A stretch of 64,000 bases of DNA from Chitinophaga pinensis (lineage in GTDB: Bacteria; Bacteroidota; Bacteroidia; B-17B0; Aurantibacillaceae): the NCBI GenBank assembly GCA_945887955.1, contig CAMCZO010000003.1, forward strand, positions 1-64,000. The letters are read 5' to 3'. Below the pieces are notes generated by a model, which saw only the letters and a program-made list of their open reading frames with translations, had not been told where the DNA came from and did no database searches. Each line of letters begins with the position of its first letter. Positions within the stretch are counted from its first letter, which is position 1. The position numbers and the translations under genes are program-made. Of the stretch, positions 1-10,595 are shown one piece after another.

Positions 1-1565
1 AAATGAAATTGTATTTCAGGAAATTTTTCTTGAGCCATTTGAAGTAGCCATGCGCTTTCGGCTAAAAAGACAGGGCGATCTTCTTTATCAATTGCAATGT
101 GAGCATTTCGATCTTGCATAAAATTATCTAGTTTTTTCTTATCACTGCAACTTATCCAAAGGGCTTTAAATAAGTTAATTTGATCAAAACTAGCACTCGC
201 ATTATACTCTGATTTTAAACGGTGTTGTATAACTTCAAATTGCAATGCGCCAACAGTTCCAATTACTTTCCGACCATCTACTTTTTTTGTAAATAATTGC
301 GCCACCCCTTCATCCGTTAATTGTTCTAGTCCTTTTTGTAATTGTTTGGTTTTCATAGGATCCATATTTGTAACATACCTAAACAATTCAGGCGAAAAGC
401 TAGGAATACCTTTAAAATTAATATTTGCACCTTCTGTTAACGAATCTCCTATCTTAAAATTTCCGGCATCATATAAACCGATCACATCCCCAGGAAATGC
501 CTCGTCAATTACCGATTTTTGTTGAGCCATAAAGGCAGTGGGATTACTAAATCGCATTTGTTTTTTATCTCTTACGTTGAAATAATATTTATTACGTTCA
601 AATTTTCCAGAACATATTCTTAAAAATGCAATCCTATCTCGATGTTTTGGATCTAAATTGGCATGAATCTTAAATACAAAACCACTAAATTTTTGATCAT
701 CGGGTTTTATTATTCCAATATCAGTATCCCTTTCTTTTGGAAATGGAGCAATTTCTACAAAGCAATCTAATAATTCTCGTATGCCAAAATTATTTACAGC
801 ACTCCCAAAAAACACAGGACTAATTTGGCCGTTGAGGTATTTTTCTTTATCTAATGTATCATAAACGCCATCAATTAAATTAACATCTGCCCGTAATTGC
901 TCTGAAAAATCGCCGCCAATTCTTTTATCAATTATCGAATCGTTAATGTCTTTTATAGTTAACATTTCTTCTAAAGTTGTTTTACTATCTCCTTGAAAAA
1001 GATTTAAAGATTTTTCGGTTAAATTATAAACTCCTTTAAACGATTTTCCTATCCCTATTGGCCAGGTAAAAGGACGAACTTTTATTTTTAATTCTTTTTC
1101 AATCTCATCTAAAAGATCAAACGGATTTTGTCCTTCTCGGTCTAATTTATTAATAAAAACAATAACAGGAGTTTTTCGCATGCGGCAAACTTCTAGTAAT
1201 TTCCGAGTTTGTGGCTCAACTCCTTTTACGCAATCAATTACCATAATTACACTATCAACAGCACTTAACGTTCGATAAGTGTCTTCAGCAAAATCTTCGT
1301 GGCCGGGGGTATCTAAAATATTTACTTTATAGTTTTTATAGTCAAATGCCATTACCGAGGTAGAAACAGAGATTCCTCTTTGCTTCTCAATTTCCATAAA
1401 ATCGGAAGTAGTAGATTTTTTAATTTTATTTGATTTTACTGCTCCTGCAGATTGAATGGCACCTCCAAAAAGTAATAATTTTTCAGTCAAAGTGGTTTTT
1501 CCTGCATCCGGATGAGCAATAATCGCAAACGTTCTTCGGCGTTTTATCTCTTCTAAAAAAGTCAT
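1..1565 (-). CDS. prfC: Peptide chain release factor 3 (RF3), C-terminus cut by window edge
   Basis: RF3 is a cytosolic translational GTPase that removes RF1/RF2 from the ribosome after peptide release. The reverse-strand translation begins [13 protein letters not shown] and shows the P-loop AHPDAGKTT at residues 17-25, the switch II motif DTPGHEDF, and NKLD for guanine recognition. The insert [11 protein letters not shown] after the P-loop is typical of RF3 rather than EF-G. About 521 codons are visible and the last ones read KFPEIQF, which matches the usual RF3 end, so only a few residues are missing. The start is the ATG whose complement lies at 1563-1565. It is divergent from the methyltransferase gene on its right. 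Family assignment is firm. Confidence 0.95.
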   Translation of the reverse strand, partial: MTFLEEIKRRRTFAIIAHPDAGKTTLTEKLLLFGGAIQSAGAVKSNKIKKSTTSDFMEIEKQRGISVSTSVMAFDYKNYKVNILDTPGHEDFAEDTYRTLSAVDSVIMVIDCVKGVEPQTRKLLEVCRMRKTPVIVFINKLDREGQNPFDLLDEIEKELKIKVRPFTWPIGIGKSFKGVYNLTEKSLNLFQGDSKTTLEEMLTIKDINDSIIDKRIGGDFSEQLRADVNLIDGVYDTLDKEKYLNGQISPVFFGSAVNNFGIRELLDCFVEIAPFPKERDTDIGIIKPDDQKFSGFVFKIHANLDPKHRDRIAFLRICSGKFERNKYYFNVRDKKQMRFSNPTAFMAQQKSVIDEAFPGDVIGLYDAGNFKIGDSLTEGANINFKGIPSFSPELFRYVTNMDPMKTKQLQKGLEQLTDEGVAQLFTKKVDGRKVIGTVGALQFEVIQHRLKSEYNASASFDQINLFKALWISCSDKKKLDNFMQDRNAHIAIDKEDRPVFLAESAWLLQMAQEKFPEIQFH

Positions 1566-1696
1566 TTTGTTATTTTATTGTTTGCGAAGATAGAAATTTT
1601 AATTTTTTAAGCTAATTAATGCATTTTATTAAAATCTAACACGAAAACATATTTAAATTAAATATTTAACTTTTTATTTTTTGTAATTTTACCAAT

Positions 1697-2431
1697 ATGA
1701 TTAAAGCAGAATGGTATGTTGATTGGTTTAATTCACCTTACTATCATCTTTTATATAACAATCGGAACGAAGATGAAGCAAATTTATTTATTGATAATTT
1801 ATGTAATAAACTAGAATTAAAAACGAATACTAAAATTTGGGATTTAGCATGCGGAAAAGGTCGTCATGCGATTGCACTTTCTAAAAAAGGCTATCATGTT
1901 ATTGGTAGTGATTTGTCTGAGAATAGCATTTTAGAAGCAAAAAAAAGCAGCACTAAAAATTTAGATTTTTTTTTACATGACATGCGTTTACCCTTTAGTA
2001 TAAAAAATTTTGATGCTGTATTTAATTTATTTACAAGTTTAGGATATTTTAAAGATATAAATGAGAATTTTTTTGTTTTTAAAAATGTATCTGATGCATT
2101 AAATCCAAATGGAATATTTGTTGTTGATTTTTTTAATGCTAAAAAAGTAACTTCCTCACTCAATAAAAAGAAAATAGAGCAACGAGGACCAATATCGTTT
2201 GGTATCGAAAAAAAAATATTGAATAATGCAATTGTTAAACACATTGAATTTAGTGATAATAAGCAGCATTTTTATTTCGAAGAATCTGTTTCTTTATTAA
2301 ATTTGAATGATTTTGAATGCTTTGCTAAACAATCAGGATTTAAACTTTTAAGTACTTTTGGCAACTATCATCTCGAGCCTTTTGATGAAATAAATTCTGA
2401 TCGATTAATTTTAATTTTTAAAAAAATATAA
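1697..2431 (+). CDS. Class I SAM-dependent methyltransferase
   Basis: This is a 244-residue Rossmann-fold methyltransferase of unknown substrate. Motif I reads DLACGKGRH at about residues 49-57, followed by the acidic end of strand 2 (GSDLS), and a post-I segment with NLFTSLGYF is typical of the Methyltransf_25/11 type. The length is normal for a stand-alone enzyme. It is followed 2 bases later by a ZIP transporter gene and then priA, so the three are probably cotranscribed, but their functions are not obviously linked. No substrate can be inferred from context. Confidence 0.85.
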   Translation: MIKAEWYVDWFNSPYYHLLYNNRNEDEANLFIDNLCNKLELKTNTKIWDLACGKGRHAIALSKKGYHVIGSDLSENSILEAKKSSTKNLDFFLHDMRLPFSIKNFDAVFNLFTSLGYFKDINENFFVFKNVSDALNPNGIFVVDFFNAKKVTSSLNKKKIEQRGPISFGIEKKILNNAIVKHIEFSDNKQHFYFEESVSLLNLNDFECFAKQSGFKLLSTFGNYHLEPFDEINSDRLILIFKKI

Positions 2432-2433
2432 TT

Positions 2434-3165
2434 TTGAATCCAATTATTTCCATTTCCGCTTTAATAGCTCCAATTTTATTGGCAGGTGGCTTAACCCTGA
2501 AAATAAAAATTAATCAAGTAAATTTACGCTTGTTGTTGGCTTTTAGCGCCGCTTATTTATTCACATTATCTATTATTCATTTATTGCCTTCAGCTTTTCA
2601 ATTAGGTTCAACTAAACAAATAGGTATTTTTATTGTATTTGGTTTTTGTTTGCAATTGCTTATTGATACGTTCAGTACCGGAATTGAACATGGTCACATA
2701 CATTTGCATAGTTCTGAATGCAAAAATAAGTTGCCTCGTGGAATTATTGTTGGTTTATTACTTCATTCTTTTTTAGAAGGCTTGCCTATTTATATTCCAT
2801 CCTCAAATCTTAGTAATTCATTTAATCAACAACTTATTTTAGGTTTAGCATTACATAATATACCTATTACCATTGCTTTTACAGCTTTATTGAAAGAACA
2901 CGAATCGAGTAATTCTAAAAAATGGACACTCTTGTTTTTATTTAGTATTATGGCCCCATTAGGGTATTTAAGTAGCTATTTACTTCAAACCTATGGACTG
3001 AAAAATTATCAGCTATATAGTCAAATTGCTTTTGCTATGGTTATTGGAATTTTTCTTCACATATCAACTGCTATTTTATTCGAAACGAGCGAACACCATA
3101 AATACAATAAAACTAAAGTATTAATGATGGCTTGCGGAATTGTTTTGGCTTATTTAATTAGTTAA
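2434..3165 (+). CDS. ZIP family divalent metal transporter
   Basis: This is a 243-residue inner-membrane protein with about eight hydrophobic segments. The ZIP signature is present: HSFLEGLPI in the fourth segment and HNIPIT in the fifth, which in this family form the binuclear metal site. A His-rich loop (EHGHIHLHS) lies between segments 3 and 4, as in other ZIP proteins. The family imports zinc, iron or manganese into the cytosol. The start used is TTG at 2434, two bases after the preceding stop, because no ATG lies upstream of the first membrane segment. The stop codon overlaps the priA start (TAATG). The specific metal cannot be told. Confidence 0.85.
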   Translation: MNPIISISALIAPILLAGGLTLKIKINQVNLRLLLAFSAAYLFTLSIIHLLPSAFQLGSTKQIGIFIVFGFCLQLLIDTFSTGIEHGHIHLHSSECKNKLPRGIIVGLLLHSFLEGLPIYIPSSNLSNSFNQQLILGLALHNIPITIAFTALLKEHESSNSKKWTLLFLFSIMAPLGYLSSYLLQTYGLKNYQLYSQIAFAMVIGIFLHISTAILFETSEHHKYNKTKVLMMACGIVLAYLIS

Positions 3166-5681
3166 TGGAAGATATTACGTTTTTTGTTGATGTTATTGTG
3201 CCACTTGGTGTCCCAAATAAATTTACCTATCGAGTTCCTAAAGAGTTTAATGATTTTATAAAGATAGGAAAACGAACACTGGTTCAATTTGGAAAAGCAA
3301 AAATTTACACCGGCATTATTTATGCTATCCACCAATCTGCACCTAAAGATTATACGGCAAAATATATTGAAGCAGTTTTAGATGATGCACCAATTGTAAC
3401 CGAGATTGAATTGAAATTTTGGGATTGGATTTCGTTTTATTATTGCGCAAATCCAGGAGATGTAATGAATGCAGCGCTTCCCTCGGGACTAAAATTAAGT
3501 AGTAGTTCTCATTTACAATTAAATTCAGAATTTAATTTTGAGGAAATAAATCACGCCTTTTTTACAGATCGAGAGCACTTGATTATTGATGCTTTGCACA
3601 TTACACCAAATTTAAGTTTTGATAATTTAATTGAACTATTAAAAATTAAAACTATTCAGCCGATTATAAATAATCTTCTCAAGAAAAATGCAATTGTCCT
3701 TTATGAAGATATTAAAGATAAATACAAACCGAAGATTCAAAGTTTTTTACAATTGCACGCAGACTATAAAAACGAAACAAAATTACGCGAAGCACTGAGT
3801 TTATTAGAAAAAAAAGCATTTAAACAAGCTGAGGCACTTTTGTGCGTTCTTCAATTATCAAATAAAGATCTTTCAAAAGATGTTCCTCAATGGATAAAAA
3901 AAACTGAAGTAACTAAAAAGGTAGATGCGTCTGCAGTTTCTGCATTAACTAAAAAAGGGATATTAATCGAAGCTCAATTTGAAATTGGTCGATTATTATT
4001 CGAAAAAGGAAATTCTATTTTAAAAGAATTAAGTTCTGCTCAAAAATCAGCTTATCATGAAACTCTTAGTGCATTTAAAAATAACAAACCTGTTTTATTG
4101 CAAGGAGTAACTGGCAGTGGTAAAACCGAAATTTATATTCAGCTAATTAAAGATACTCTTCAACAAAATAAACAAGTGTTATTTTTAATTCCAGAAATAG
4201 CCCTTACCACACAGCTTATCACGCGTTTAAGAGCAGTTTTTGGAGAATTGGTTGGTGTTTATCATTCAAGATTTAGCGAAAATGAACGAGTAGAAATATG
4301 GAATAACGTTTTACATCAAAATAAAAATGAAGGGACCGAGGAAATCATAAATTCTAAAAGAGAATATAAAATTTTACTCGGAGCTCGCTCTTGTTTGTTC
4401 TTGCCATATAATAATTTAGGTTTAATTATTGTAGACGAAGAGCACGATAATTCTTTTAAACAATATGATCCTGCCCCCAGATATCAAGCTCGAGATGCAG
4501 CATTATATTTGGCAAAGCTTCACCAGGCACAAGTTGTTTTAGGAAGCGCCACTCCCTCTCTCGAAAGCTATTACAATGTTTCTTTAAAAAAATACGAATT
4601 AGTTAAAATTAATATCCAGTTTGTAGAAAGTGGAGGTACAAATGTTGAGGTATGTGATATCAATCACTTTAACAACTCTAACCAAATGAAAGCCTGCTTA
4701 ACACCGCCACTTTTTAATGCGATTGAAAAAGCACTTTCAAAAAAACAACAAATTATTTTATTTCAAAATAGAAGAGGTTTTGCACCATATACCGAATGTA
4801 AACAATGCGGTCACGTTCCTCATTGCATTCAATGCGATGTATCCTTAATTTATCATAAACAGCAACAAAAATTAATTTGTCATTATTGTGGTTATTCAGT
4901 TACACCTCCTAAAACTTGTTCGGCTTGTGGCAGTAATCAGTTACATTATAAAGGTTTAGGTACCGAAAAAATTGAAGAGGACATCGAAATATTATTTCCA
5001 AATGCGAAGGTTGCTCGTATGGATTTAGACAGTACTCGAAGTAAATATGCTTACAAGCAATTAATTGATGATTTTGAAACTGGTGGCATTGATATTTTAA
5101 TTGGCACGCAAATGGTAACTAAGGGTTTAGATTTTGAAAATGTTAGTGTAGTTGGAATTTTAAACGCCGATTCTATTTTAAATTTTCCAAATTTTAGATC
5201 TTTCGAAAAAGCATATCAATTAATCACTCAGGTTCGAGGAAGAGCAGGAAGAAGTAAAGAAAAAGGCAATGTGTTTGTTCAAACCACTCAACCCAATCAT
5301 AAAGTTATTAATTATATTATCGAAAATAATTCAAGTCGTTTTTTTGAAGAAACTTTAATCGAGCGTCAACAGTATAATTATCCACCGTTTTCTCGTTTGT
5401 TTGAGTTAACAGTTATTTCTAAAGATATTAATGAAGTTAATCATTTAGCTAATGAGTTTTGCGAATTATTAAAACCTCATTTTCCTAATAATATTCTAGG
5501 ACCCGAATTCCCTTTAATTTCTAAAATAAAAAATCAATATTATAAACGTTTATTAATTAAAACAGGAAAACAACAACCAGCGATAATTATGCGTCAAAAA
5601 ATTTATTCGGCTATCAATGATTTAAAAAATAATTACAAGAATTGGAAATATCGAATTGCAATTGATGTTGATCCAGTTTAA
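3165..5681 (+). CDS. priA: Primosomal protein N' (replication restart helicase PriA)
   Basis: PriA recognises stalled replication forks and reloads the replisome. The 838-residue product has the N-terminal DNA-binding region, a helicase core with Walker A GVTGSGKTE near residue 314, the DEEH box near 424, and helicase motif VI-like QVRGRAGR near 690. Between residues 545 and 588 there are eight cysteines in CxxC pairs (for example CKQC, CIQC, CHYC, CSAC), the two zinc sites typical of PriA. The length is a little above the E. coli protein, as is common in Bacteroidota. The ATG overlaps the stop of the ZIP gene by one base, so translational coupling is likely. Confidence 0.96.
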   Translation: MEDITFFVDVIVPLGVPNKFTYRVPKEFNDFIKIGKRTLVQFGKAKIYTGIIYAIHQSAPKDYTAKYIEAVLDDAPIVTEIELKFWDWISFYYCANPGDVMNAALPSGLKLSSSSHLQLNSEFNFEEINHAFFTDREHLIIDALHITPNLSFDNLIELLKIKTIQPIINNLLKKNAIVLYEDIKDKYKPKIQSFLQLHADYKNETKLREALSLLEKKAFKQAEALLCVLQLSNKDLSKDVPQWIKKTEVTKKVDASAVSALTKKGILIEAQFEIGRLLFEKGNSILKELSSAQKSAYHETLSAFKNNKPVLLQGVTGSGKTEIYIQLIKDTLQQNKQVLFLIPEIALTTQLITRLRAVFGELVGVYHSRFSENERVEIWNNVLHQNKNEGTEEIINSKREYKILLGARSCLFLPYNNLGLIIVDEEHDNSFKQYDPAPRYQARDAALYLAKLHQAQVVLGSATPSLESYYNVSLKKYELVKINIQFVESGGTNVEVCDINHFNNSNQMKACLTPPLFNAIEKALSKKQQIILFQNRRGFAPYTECKQCGHVPHCIQCDVSLIYHKQQQKLICHYCGYSVTPPKTCSACGSNQLHYKGLGTEKIEEDIEILFPNAKVARMDLDSTRSKYAYKQLIDDFETGGIDILIGTQMVTKGLDFENVSVVGILNADSILNFPNFRSFEKAYQLITQVRGRAGRSKEKGNVFVQTTQPNHKVINYIIENNSSRFFEETLIERQQYNYPPFSRLFELTVISKDINEVNHLANEFCELLKPHFPNNILGPEFPLISKIKNQYYKRLLIKTGKQQPAIIMRQKIYSAINDLKNNYKNWKYRIAIDVDPV

Positions 5682-5779
5682 TATGTTTCAATCCCTTTTC
5701 TTAACTAAATATTATGTTATAATGATTAAATTTGTGCTTGTCGGTTTAAATAAAATAAATATTATTTTATGTTGAGAAA

Positions 5780-7099
5780 ATGAAAACTAAAACTTTAAAA
5801 AAAAACAAAGTCAATGTTGTTACATTAGGTTGTAGTAAAAATTTGGTTGATAGCGAAGTCTTAATGGGCCAACTTAAAGCTAACAAATTTGAAGTAGAAC
5901 ATGAAGGCCATGGTGATGACCATCAAATCGTGATAATAAATACTTGTGGTTTTGTTGATAATGCTAAACAAGAAAGTATAGATACCATTTTACGCTATGT
6001 AAAAGCAAAAAAAGAAGGTGCAGTAGAAAAATTATATGTGACTGGATGCTTGAGCGAACGTTATAAAAAAGATCTTGAAAAAGAAATTCCAGAAGTTGAC
6101 GCCTATTTTGGAACTAGCGAATTACCAAAAATTTTAAAAACACTTAAGGCTGATTACAAACACGAGTTGGTTGGAGAGCGTTTATTAACAACCCCTTTTC
6201 ATTACGCTTATTTTAAAATTAGTGAGGGTTGCGATAGGCCTTGCAGCTTTTGCGCCATCCCTTTAATGCGCGGAAAACATTTAAGTGTGCCTATTGATGA
6301 ATTAATGTTGCGCGCTAAAACTCTTGCGGCTAAAGGAGTTAAAGAGTTACTGTTAATTGCTCAAGATTTAACTTATTACGGATTAGATATTTATAAAAAA
6401 CGTGAATTGGCTAACTTAATTGATAAATTAAGCGACACCGAAGGAATTGATTGGATAAGATTGCATTATGCTTTCCCTAGCGGTTTCCCTATGGAAGTTT
6501 TAAAAATAATGAAAGCAAAAAATAATATTTGTAATTATTTAGATATGCCTTTGCAACACATTACTGATAACATGCTTAGTTCAATGCGAAGAGGAATTAC
6601 AAAACAAAAAACAATCGATTTAGTAAATAAAATTCGCGATACTGTTCCAGGTATAGCCTTAAGAACCACTTTAATTGCAGGATATCCCGGCGAAACCGAA
6701 AAAGATCATGAAGAAATGTTGCAATGGGTTCAAGAAACAAAATTTGAACGTTTAGGCATTTTTACTTATTCACACGAAGAAAACACGCATGCCCATTTAT
6801 TAAAAGATGATGTGTCTGAAAAAATAAAACGAAAAAGAGCAGATGCTGTTATGGCTATTCAACAAGAAATTTCAATGCAATTAAATAAAGAAAAAATTGG
6901 CAAGAACTATAAAACATTATTTGATCGAAAAGAAGGCGATTATTTTATTGGTCGCACAGAGTTTGATAGCCCTGATGTAGATAATGAAGTGCTAGTTAAA
7001 GCCAACAACGATACTTATATTCGTATTGGCGATTTTGAGAATGTTAGAATTACCGATGCTAGTGATTTTGATTTGTACGGTGAATTGATAAAACCGTAA
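5780..7099 (+). CDS. rimO: Ribosomal protein uS12 methylthiotransferase RimO
   Basis: RimO is a radical-SAM enzyme that adds a methylthio group to the conserved Asp of ribosomal protein S12. The 439-residue product begins with the UPF0004 domain (TLGCSKNLVDSEVL, with further cysteines at NTCGF and TGCLSE, binding the auxiliary cluster). The radical-SAM triad CDRPCSFC lies at about residues 150-157, and a TRAM domain forms the C-terminus. The motif SEGCDRPCSFCAIP is characteristic of RimO rather than MiaB. It lies about 100 bases after priA on the same strand and is convergent with the T9SS gene on its right. Confidence 0.95.
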   Translation: MKTKTLKKNKVNVVTLGCSKNLVDSEVLMGQLKANKFEVEHEGHGDDHQIVIINTCGFVDNAKQESIDTILRYVKAKKEGAVEKLYVTGCLSERYKKDLEKEIPEVDAYFGTSELPKILKTLKADYKHELVGERLLTTPFHYAYFKISEGCDRPCSFCAIPLMRGKHLSVPIDELMLRAKTLAAKGVKELLLIAQDLTYYGLDIYKKRELANLIDKLSDTEGIDWIRLHYAFPSGFPMEVLKIMKAKNNICNYLDMPLQHITDNMLSSMRRGITKQKTIDLVNKIRDTVPGIALRTTLIAGYPGETEKDHEEMLQWVQETKFERLGIFTYSHEENTHAHLLKDDVSEKIKRKRADAVMAIQQEISMQLNKEKIGKNYKTLFDRKEGDYFIGRTEFDSPDVDNEVLVKANNDTYIRIGDFENVRITDASDFDLYGELIKP

Positions 7100-7164
7100 T
7101 TTAAAAATTAATTTATTTTCTATCCTGTATTAAATTGTGATTTTTCAAAAACTATAAATCGTTT

Positions 7165-9051
7165 TTAATTTATCTTAATGAATCTTCCTGATCTTGATCC
7201 ATGAAGCCCTATACATTTTATCAAATAAGTGCCAGCGGGAAGGGGAGTAAGATCTAAGTCTGTTTTACCTTTACTCAAATCTTTTTCAAATAAAATCCTA
7301 TTTAGTATATCCAATACTTCTATGTGAATAATATCTTCGGTTTCAACACTAAAAATACCTGTATTGGGATTTGGAAATAAATGAAATGAATTAGTTTCGT
7401 CAGCCACCGAACTTAAACTCAGACAAGGATTCACATTCAGAGTAAGGGTTTTACTGCTTTTGCATCCACTAATAGAATTCATCCCCGTAACTATAAATTG
7501 TATACTACTTGCACTTGATAGGCTAATACTAGGACTTATAACCCCATTGCTCCATGTATAACTTGTGGCCCCGCTGGCGGTAAATATAGTGCTTTGGTAA
7601 GGACAAACTGTAAAATTACCGCTAACACTTATACTTGGTGAAGCCTGCACTAAAATGTTTTGGCTTAGTGTATCGGCACCACATGCCGTGAAGAGTAAAA
7701 GCTTAACGTTATGAAGACCAGGACTAGAAAAAACATGCGTGGGATTTAAGGCAGTTGAAGTATTGCTAGCAGCTGAGGCTGGATCATCAAAATTCCATAA
7801 CAAGCCGCTAAGAGGTGAGCTACTGGCGGCACATGTGCTTACCACTGTGTTAACAAAAGGCGCCTGAAAGGAAACACTTTGACAAAAATATCCGGCACCT
7901 AAAGTAAATGTATATGCCGTCGGAGAAAACTGCAAAGGGTCGTTTATAAAATTTGGTAGCCCAGGCCAAGATTTCTTTGGGGCAATGGATTGACCATTGT
8001 CAATATAATTACATAAAGCACCTGCCGCATTCGGATTATTAATAACGCCTAGACTTGTTTGGTTAGCTCGAGCTAAATAAATTTTCCCATTAGTGGCTAA
8101 TTGTAATTGACCGGTGAAAGAAGCACTGAAACTCATTTGAGAGTTTGCAACGGCACTGTTACTGCCCGCACATAGATCATATTGATAGAGAGAATTGCCT
8201 AATAATGGCGTGGCGTATAGTTTAGAACCATCTGGTGAAAATTCACAACCGTCGGCACCGAAAAAGTTCGCTAAAATCAATGGATTGGAAACCACACCAT
8301 TGCTGGTATTAAAATCATATAATTCAAATTTACCAGGACCTGGATAATTGTAAAGCGAAATGGCAAGTTTAGAACCGTTAGGAGAAATTTTCATACAGCC
8401 AATAGTATTTACACCTGTATGAACAGAGCCTACAGATGAAACAACTGCAACTGTATTAAGCCCAGCTGCGCTTAAAAGGTAGGCTCTGAAATTGGCCGAA
8501 TTGTATTCATGAATTATAGCCCAATAATCTTTGCGGTTACAATGTTTTACAAGCATTAATTTCTCTGAACTGACATTAGGATAAATAATATTATTTTTAA
8601 TGGTAACCGAACCATTGCCCGAGGCCAGATTCATGTCTACCAGAGAATAAGCAAAACTCGGAGTATAGAGGTTTGGAGCCATATTAAATATATAATATAA
8701 ATTACTGCTGCCCAGTTTTTTCAAGATAATAGTGGGTTGGGAGGTGTTTTGATAACTTAGCAAGCCTGTGCCATTAGCCATTACCTGATGCAATCTATTC
8801 CAGATGGTGTCACCATTTGTATAAAATAATAAATTGCCACTTGCATCTGCAATGGATGAACTTCCGTCACCAGAATGCATAGCGCTATTGGTAAGTATGG
8901 TGGGAGGATTGGTCATAAAGTCCAAACCTGCCTTAATACCAAAATACCATTTAGAATTTTCGTTTTGGGCATTTAAGAAATTATAATTGCAGAGTAAAAA
9001 TAAAAATACAATTATTTTAAAAGCTGGCTTTTTCTTTTTAAAATTTCTCAT
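7165..9051 (-). CDS. T9SS-secreted protein with beta-propeller-like region, PKD domain and type A sorting domain
   Basis: This 628-residue protein is probably exported by the Bacteroidota type IX system. It has a basic N-terminus and hydrophobic signal peptide ending near NAQ (about residue 29). A repetitive region of about 350 residues contains PD40/WD40-like strands (SPNGSKLAI, SPDGSKLYA). A PKD/REJ-like domain (WNFDDPA, HVFSSPGLHNV) lies near residues 410-470. The last 75 residues form a type A sorting domain (FPNPNTGIFSVE ... LPAGTYLIK), which is cleaved during secretion. Cargo function is unknown; adhesion or gliding-surface roles are possible. It appears to be monocistronic. Confidence 0.88.
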   Translation of the reverse strand: MRNFKKKKPAFKIIVFLFLLCNYNFLNAQNENSKWYFGIKAGLDFMTNPPTILTNSAMHSGDGSSSIADASGNLLFYTNGDTIWNRLHQVMANGTGLLSYQNTSQPTIILKKLGSSNLYYIFNMAPNLYTPSFAYSLVDMNLASGNGSVTIKNNIIYPNVSSEKLMLVKHCNRKDYWAIIHEYNSANFRAYLLSAAGLNTVAVVSSVGSVHTGVNTIGCMKISPNGSKLAISLYNYPGPGKFELYDFNTSNGVVSNPLILANFFGADGCEFSPDGSKLYATPLLGNSLYQYDLCAGSNSAVANSQMSFSASFTGQLQLATNGKIYLARANQTSLGVINNPNAAGALCNYIDNGQSIAPKKSWPGLPNFINDPLQFSPTAYTFTLGAGYFCQSVSFQAPFVNTVVSTCAASSSPLSGLLWNFDDPASAASNTSTALNPTHVFSSPGLHNVKLLLFTACGADTLSQNILVQASPSISVSGNFTVCPYQSTIFTASGATSYTWSNGVISPSISLSSASSIQFIVTGMNSISGCKSSKTLTLNVNPCLSLSSVADETNSFHLFPNPNTGIFSVETEDIIHIEVLDILNRILFEKDLSKGKTDLDLTPLPAGTYLIKCIGLHGSRSGRFIKIN

Positions 9052-9411
9052 GTTTTTTATTAAATGGCAAATAATTTGAGGATTTTAACGAATTTAAAAA
9101 AAATATATGAATTTAAATTAAATTTAACATATACAATTAATTAGACGGTGTTATCCCAATAATTTTATTTATAATAGTCAGTTTTTTTATCACTTAACAG
9201 GAGCTCGAAAAAATAGTTGTGTATTTAGCTTCATAAATAAATGCGCCTATTTTGTTAGCTCATTTAATTCAAAACAAAATTCCTTTTAAATATACAATCG
9301 AAATCTATATATTTGACTGTTAAAATTCTTCAACTAATTAAGCCCATAATGTTATTTGGCTTTTTGGAAACTTGCAGGATATTTTCAATATAAACATACA
9401 AAATTAAAACA
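9052..9411. other. Intergenic region between divergent genes
   Basis: This 360-base AT-rich spacer separates the T9SS gene (minus) from hppD (plus), so it should carry both promoters. I see a TATATTTG box for hppD near 9308. I could not find a TAnnTTTG box on the minus strand, nor any tRNA, repeat or convincing small ORF. Confidence 0.5.
9308..9315 (+). promoter_or_regulatory. Probable -7 box (TATATTTG) for hppD
   Basis: TATATTTG matches the Bacteroidota housekeeping -7 consensus TAnnTTTG. The -33 region is weak (TTTT at 9284-9287, about 20 bases upstream, instead of TTTG). It would give a leader of roughly 90 bases before the hppD ATG at 9412. Confidence 0.45.
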
Positions 9412-10575
9412 ATGGCAAACAAAGAAATAAAAAACGTAGAATACGGTTTAGAGAAAATATTTGAAGGGGCTAAAGATTTTTTGCCTTTGTTAGGGACAGA
9501 TTATGTAGAGTTTTATGTAGGTAATGCTAAACAATCGGCACACTTTTATAAAACCGCTTTTGGGTTTCAGTCATGCGCTTATGGTGGATTAGAAACAGGT
9601 TTAAAAGATCATACTTCTTATGTTTTAAAACAAGATAAAATTCGATTAGTTTTAACTTCAGCATTAAATAGTAATTCACCCATAGGAGAACATGTAAAAA
9701 AACATGGCGATGGAGTTAAGGTAATTGCTCTTTTAGTAGAAGATGCTCGCAGCGCGTTTGAAGAAACAGTAAAACGTGGCGCTAAACCATTTATGGAGCC
9801 AAAGGTTGAGCAAGATGAGCAGGGCGAAGTGGTAAAATCTGGCATTTATACTTACGGCGAAACCATTCATATGTTTATTGAACGTAAAAACTACAAAGGC
9901 ACTTTTTTGCCCGGTTTTAAAGAATGGAAAAGCGATTACAATCCAACGGCAGTTGGCTTAAAATTTATTGATCACATGGTGGGTAATGTTGGATGGAATC
10001 AAATGAATGCTACTGTTAAATGGTATGAAGAGGTAATGGGTTTTGTTAATTTTTTAAGTTTCGACGATAAACAAATCACAACAGAATATTCAGCATTAAT
10101 GAGTAAGGTCATGAGTAATGGAAATGGCCGAATTAAATTTCCAATTAATGAACCAGCAAAAGGAAAAAAGAAATCACAAATTGAAGAGTATATCGATTTT
10201 TATGAGGGGGCTGGAGTTCAGCATTTAGCTTTAGCAACCGATGATATAATTAAAACTGTTAGAGAATTAAAAATACGTGGCGTAGAGTTTTTACCCCCAC
10301 CTCCTCAAGCCTATTACGACGAAATACCAAAAAGACTGGGTGTACACAGCGAAATAATGAAAGAAGATATTAAAGAACTTCAAAAATTATCTATATTGGT
10401 AGATGCAGATGAAGATGGATATTTATTGCAAATTTTTACTAAGCCAGTAGAAGATAGACCAACTTTATTTTACGAAATTATTCAACGAATGGGTGCAAAA
10501 GGCTTTGGCGCAGGAAATTTTAAAGCATTATTCGAATCAATCGAACGCGAACAATCTTTAAGGGGCACCTTATAG
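9412..10575 (+). CDS. hppD: 4-hydroxyphenylpyruvate dioxygenase
   Basis: HPPD converts 4-hydroxyphenylpyruvate to homogentisate in tyrosine catabolism, using non-haem Fe(II). The 387-residue product has the two vicinal-oxygen-chelate halves (DYVEFYVGNAKQSAHFY at the start of the first, FIDHMVGNV of the second). The three expected iron ligands are visible: His near 188 in DHMVGN, His near 270 in QHLALAT, and Glu near 355 in YEIIQR. The C-terminus GFGAGNFKALFE is the family hallmark. The homogentisate 1,2-dioxygenase gene that often follows in Bacteroidota is not next to it here; the neighbour is a convergent aminotransferase-like gene. Confidence 0.96.
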   Translation: MANKEIKNVEYGLEKIFEGAKDFLPLLGTDYVEFYVGNAKQSAHFYKTAFGFQSCAYGGLETGLKDHTSYVLKQDKIRLVLTSALNSNSPIGEHVKKHGDGVKVIALLVEDARSAFEETVKRGAKPFMEPKVEQDEQGEVVKSGIYTYGETIHMFIERKNYKGTFLPGFKEWKSDYNPTAVGLKFIDHMVGNVGWNQMNATVKWYEEVMGFVNFLSFDDKQITTEYSALMSKVMSNGNGRIKFPINEPAKGKKKSQIEEYIDFYEGAGVQHLALATDDIIKTVRELKIRGVEFLPPPPQAYYDEIPKRLGVHSEIMKEDIKELQKLSILVDADEDGYLLQIFTKPVEDRPTLFYEIIQRMGAKGFGAGNFKALFESIEREQSLRGTL

Positions 10576-10595
10576 CTCTAATCAAATAATTATTT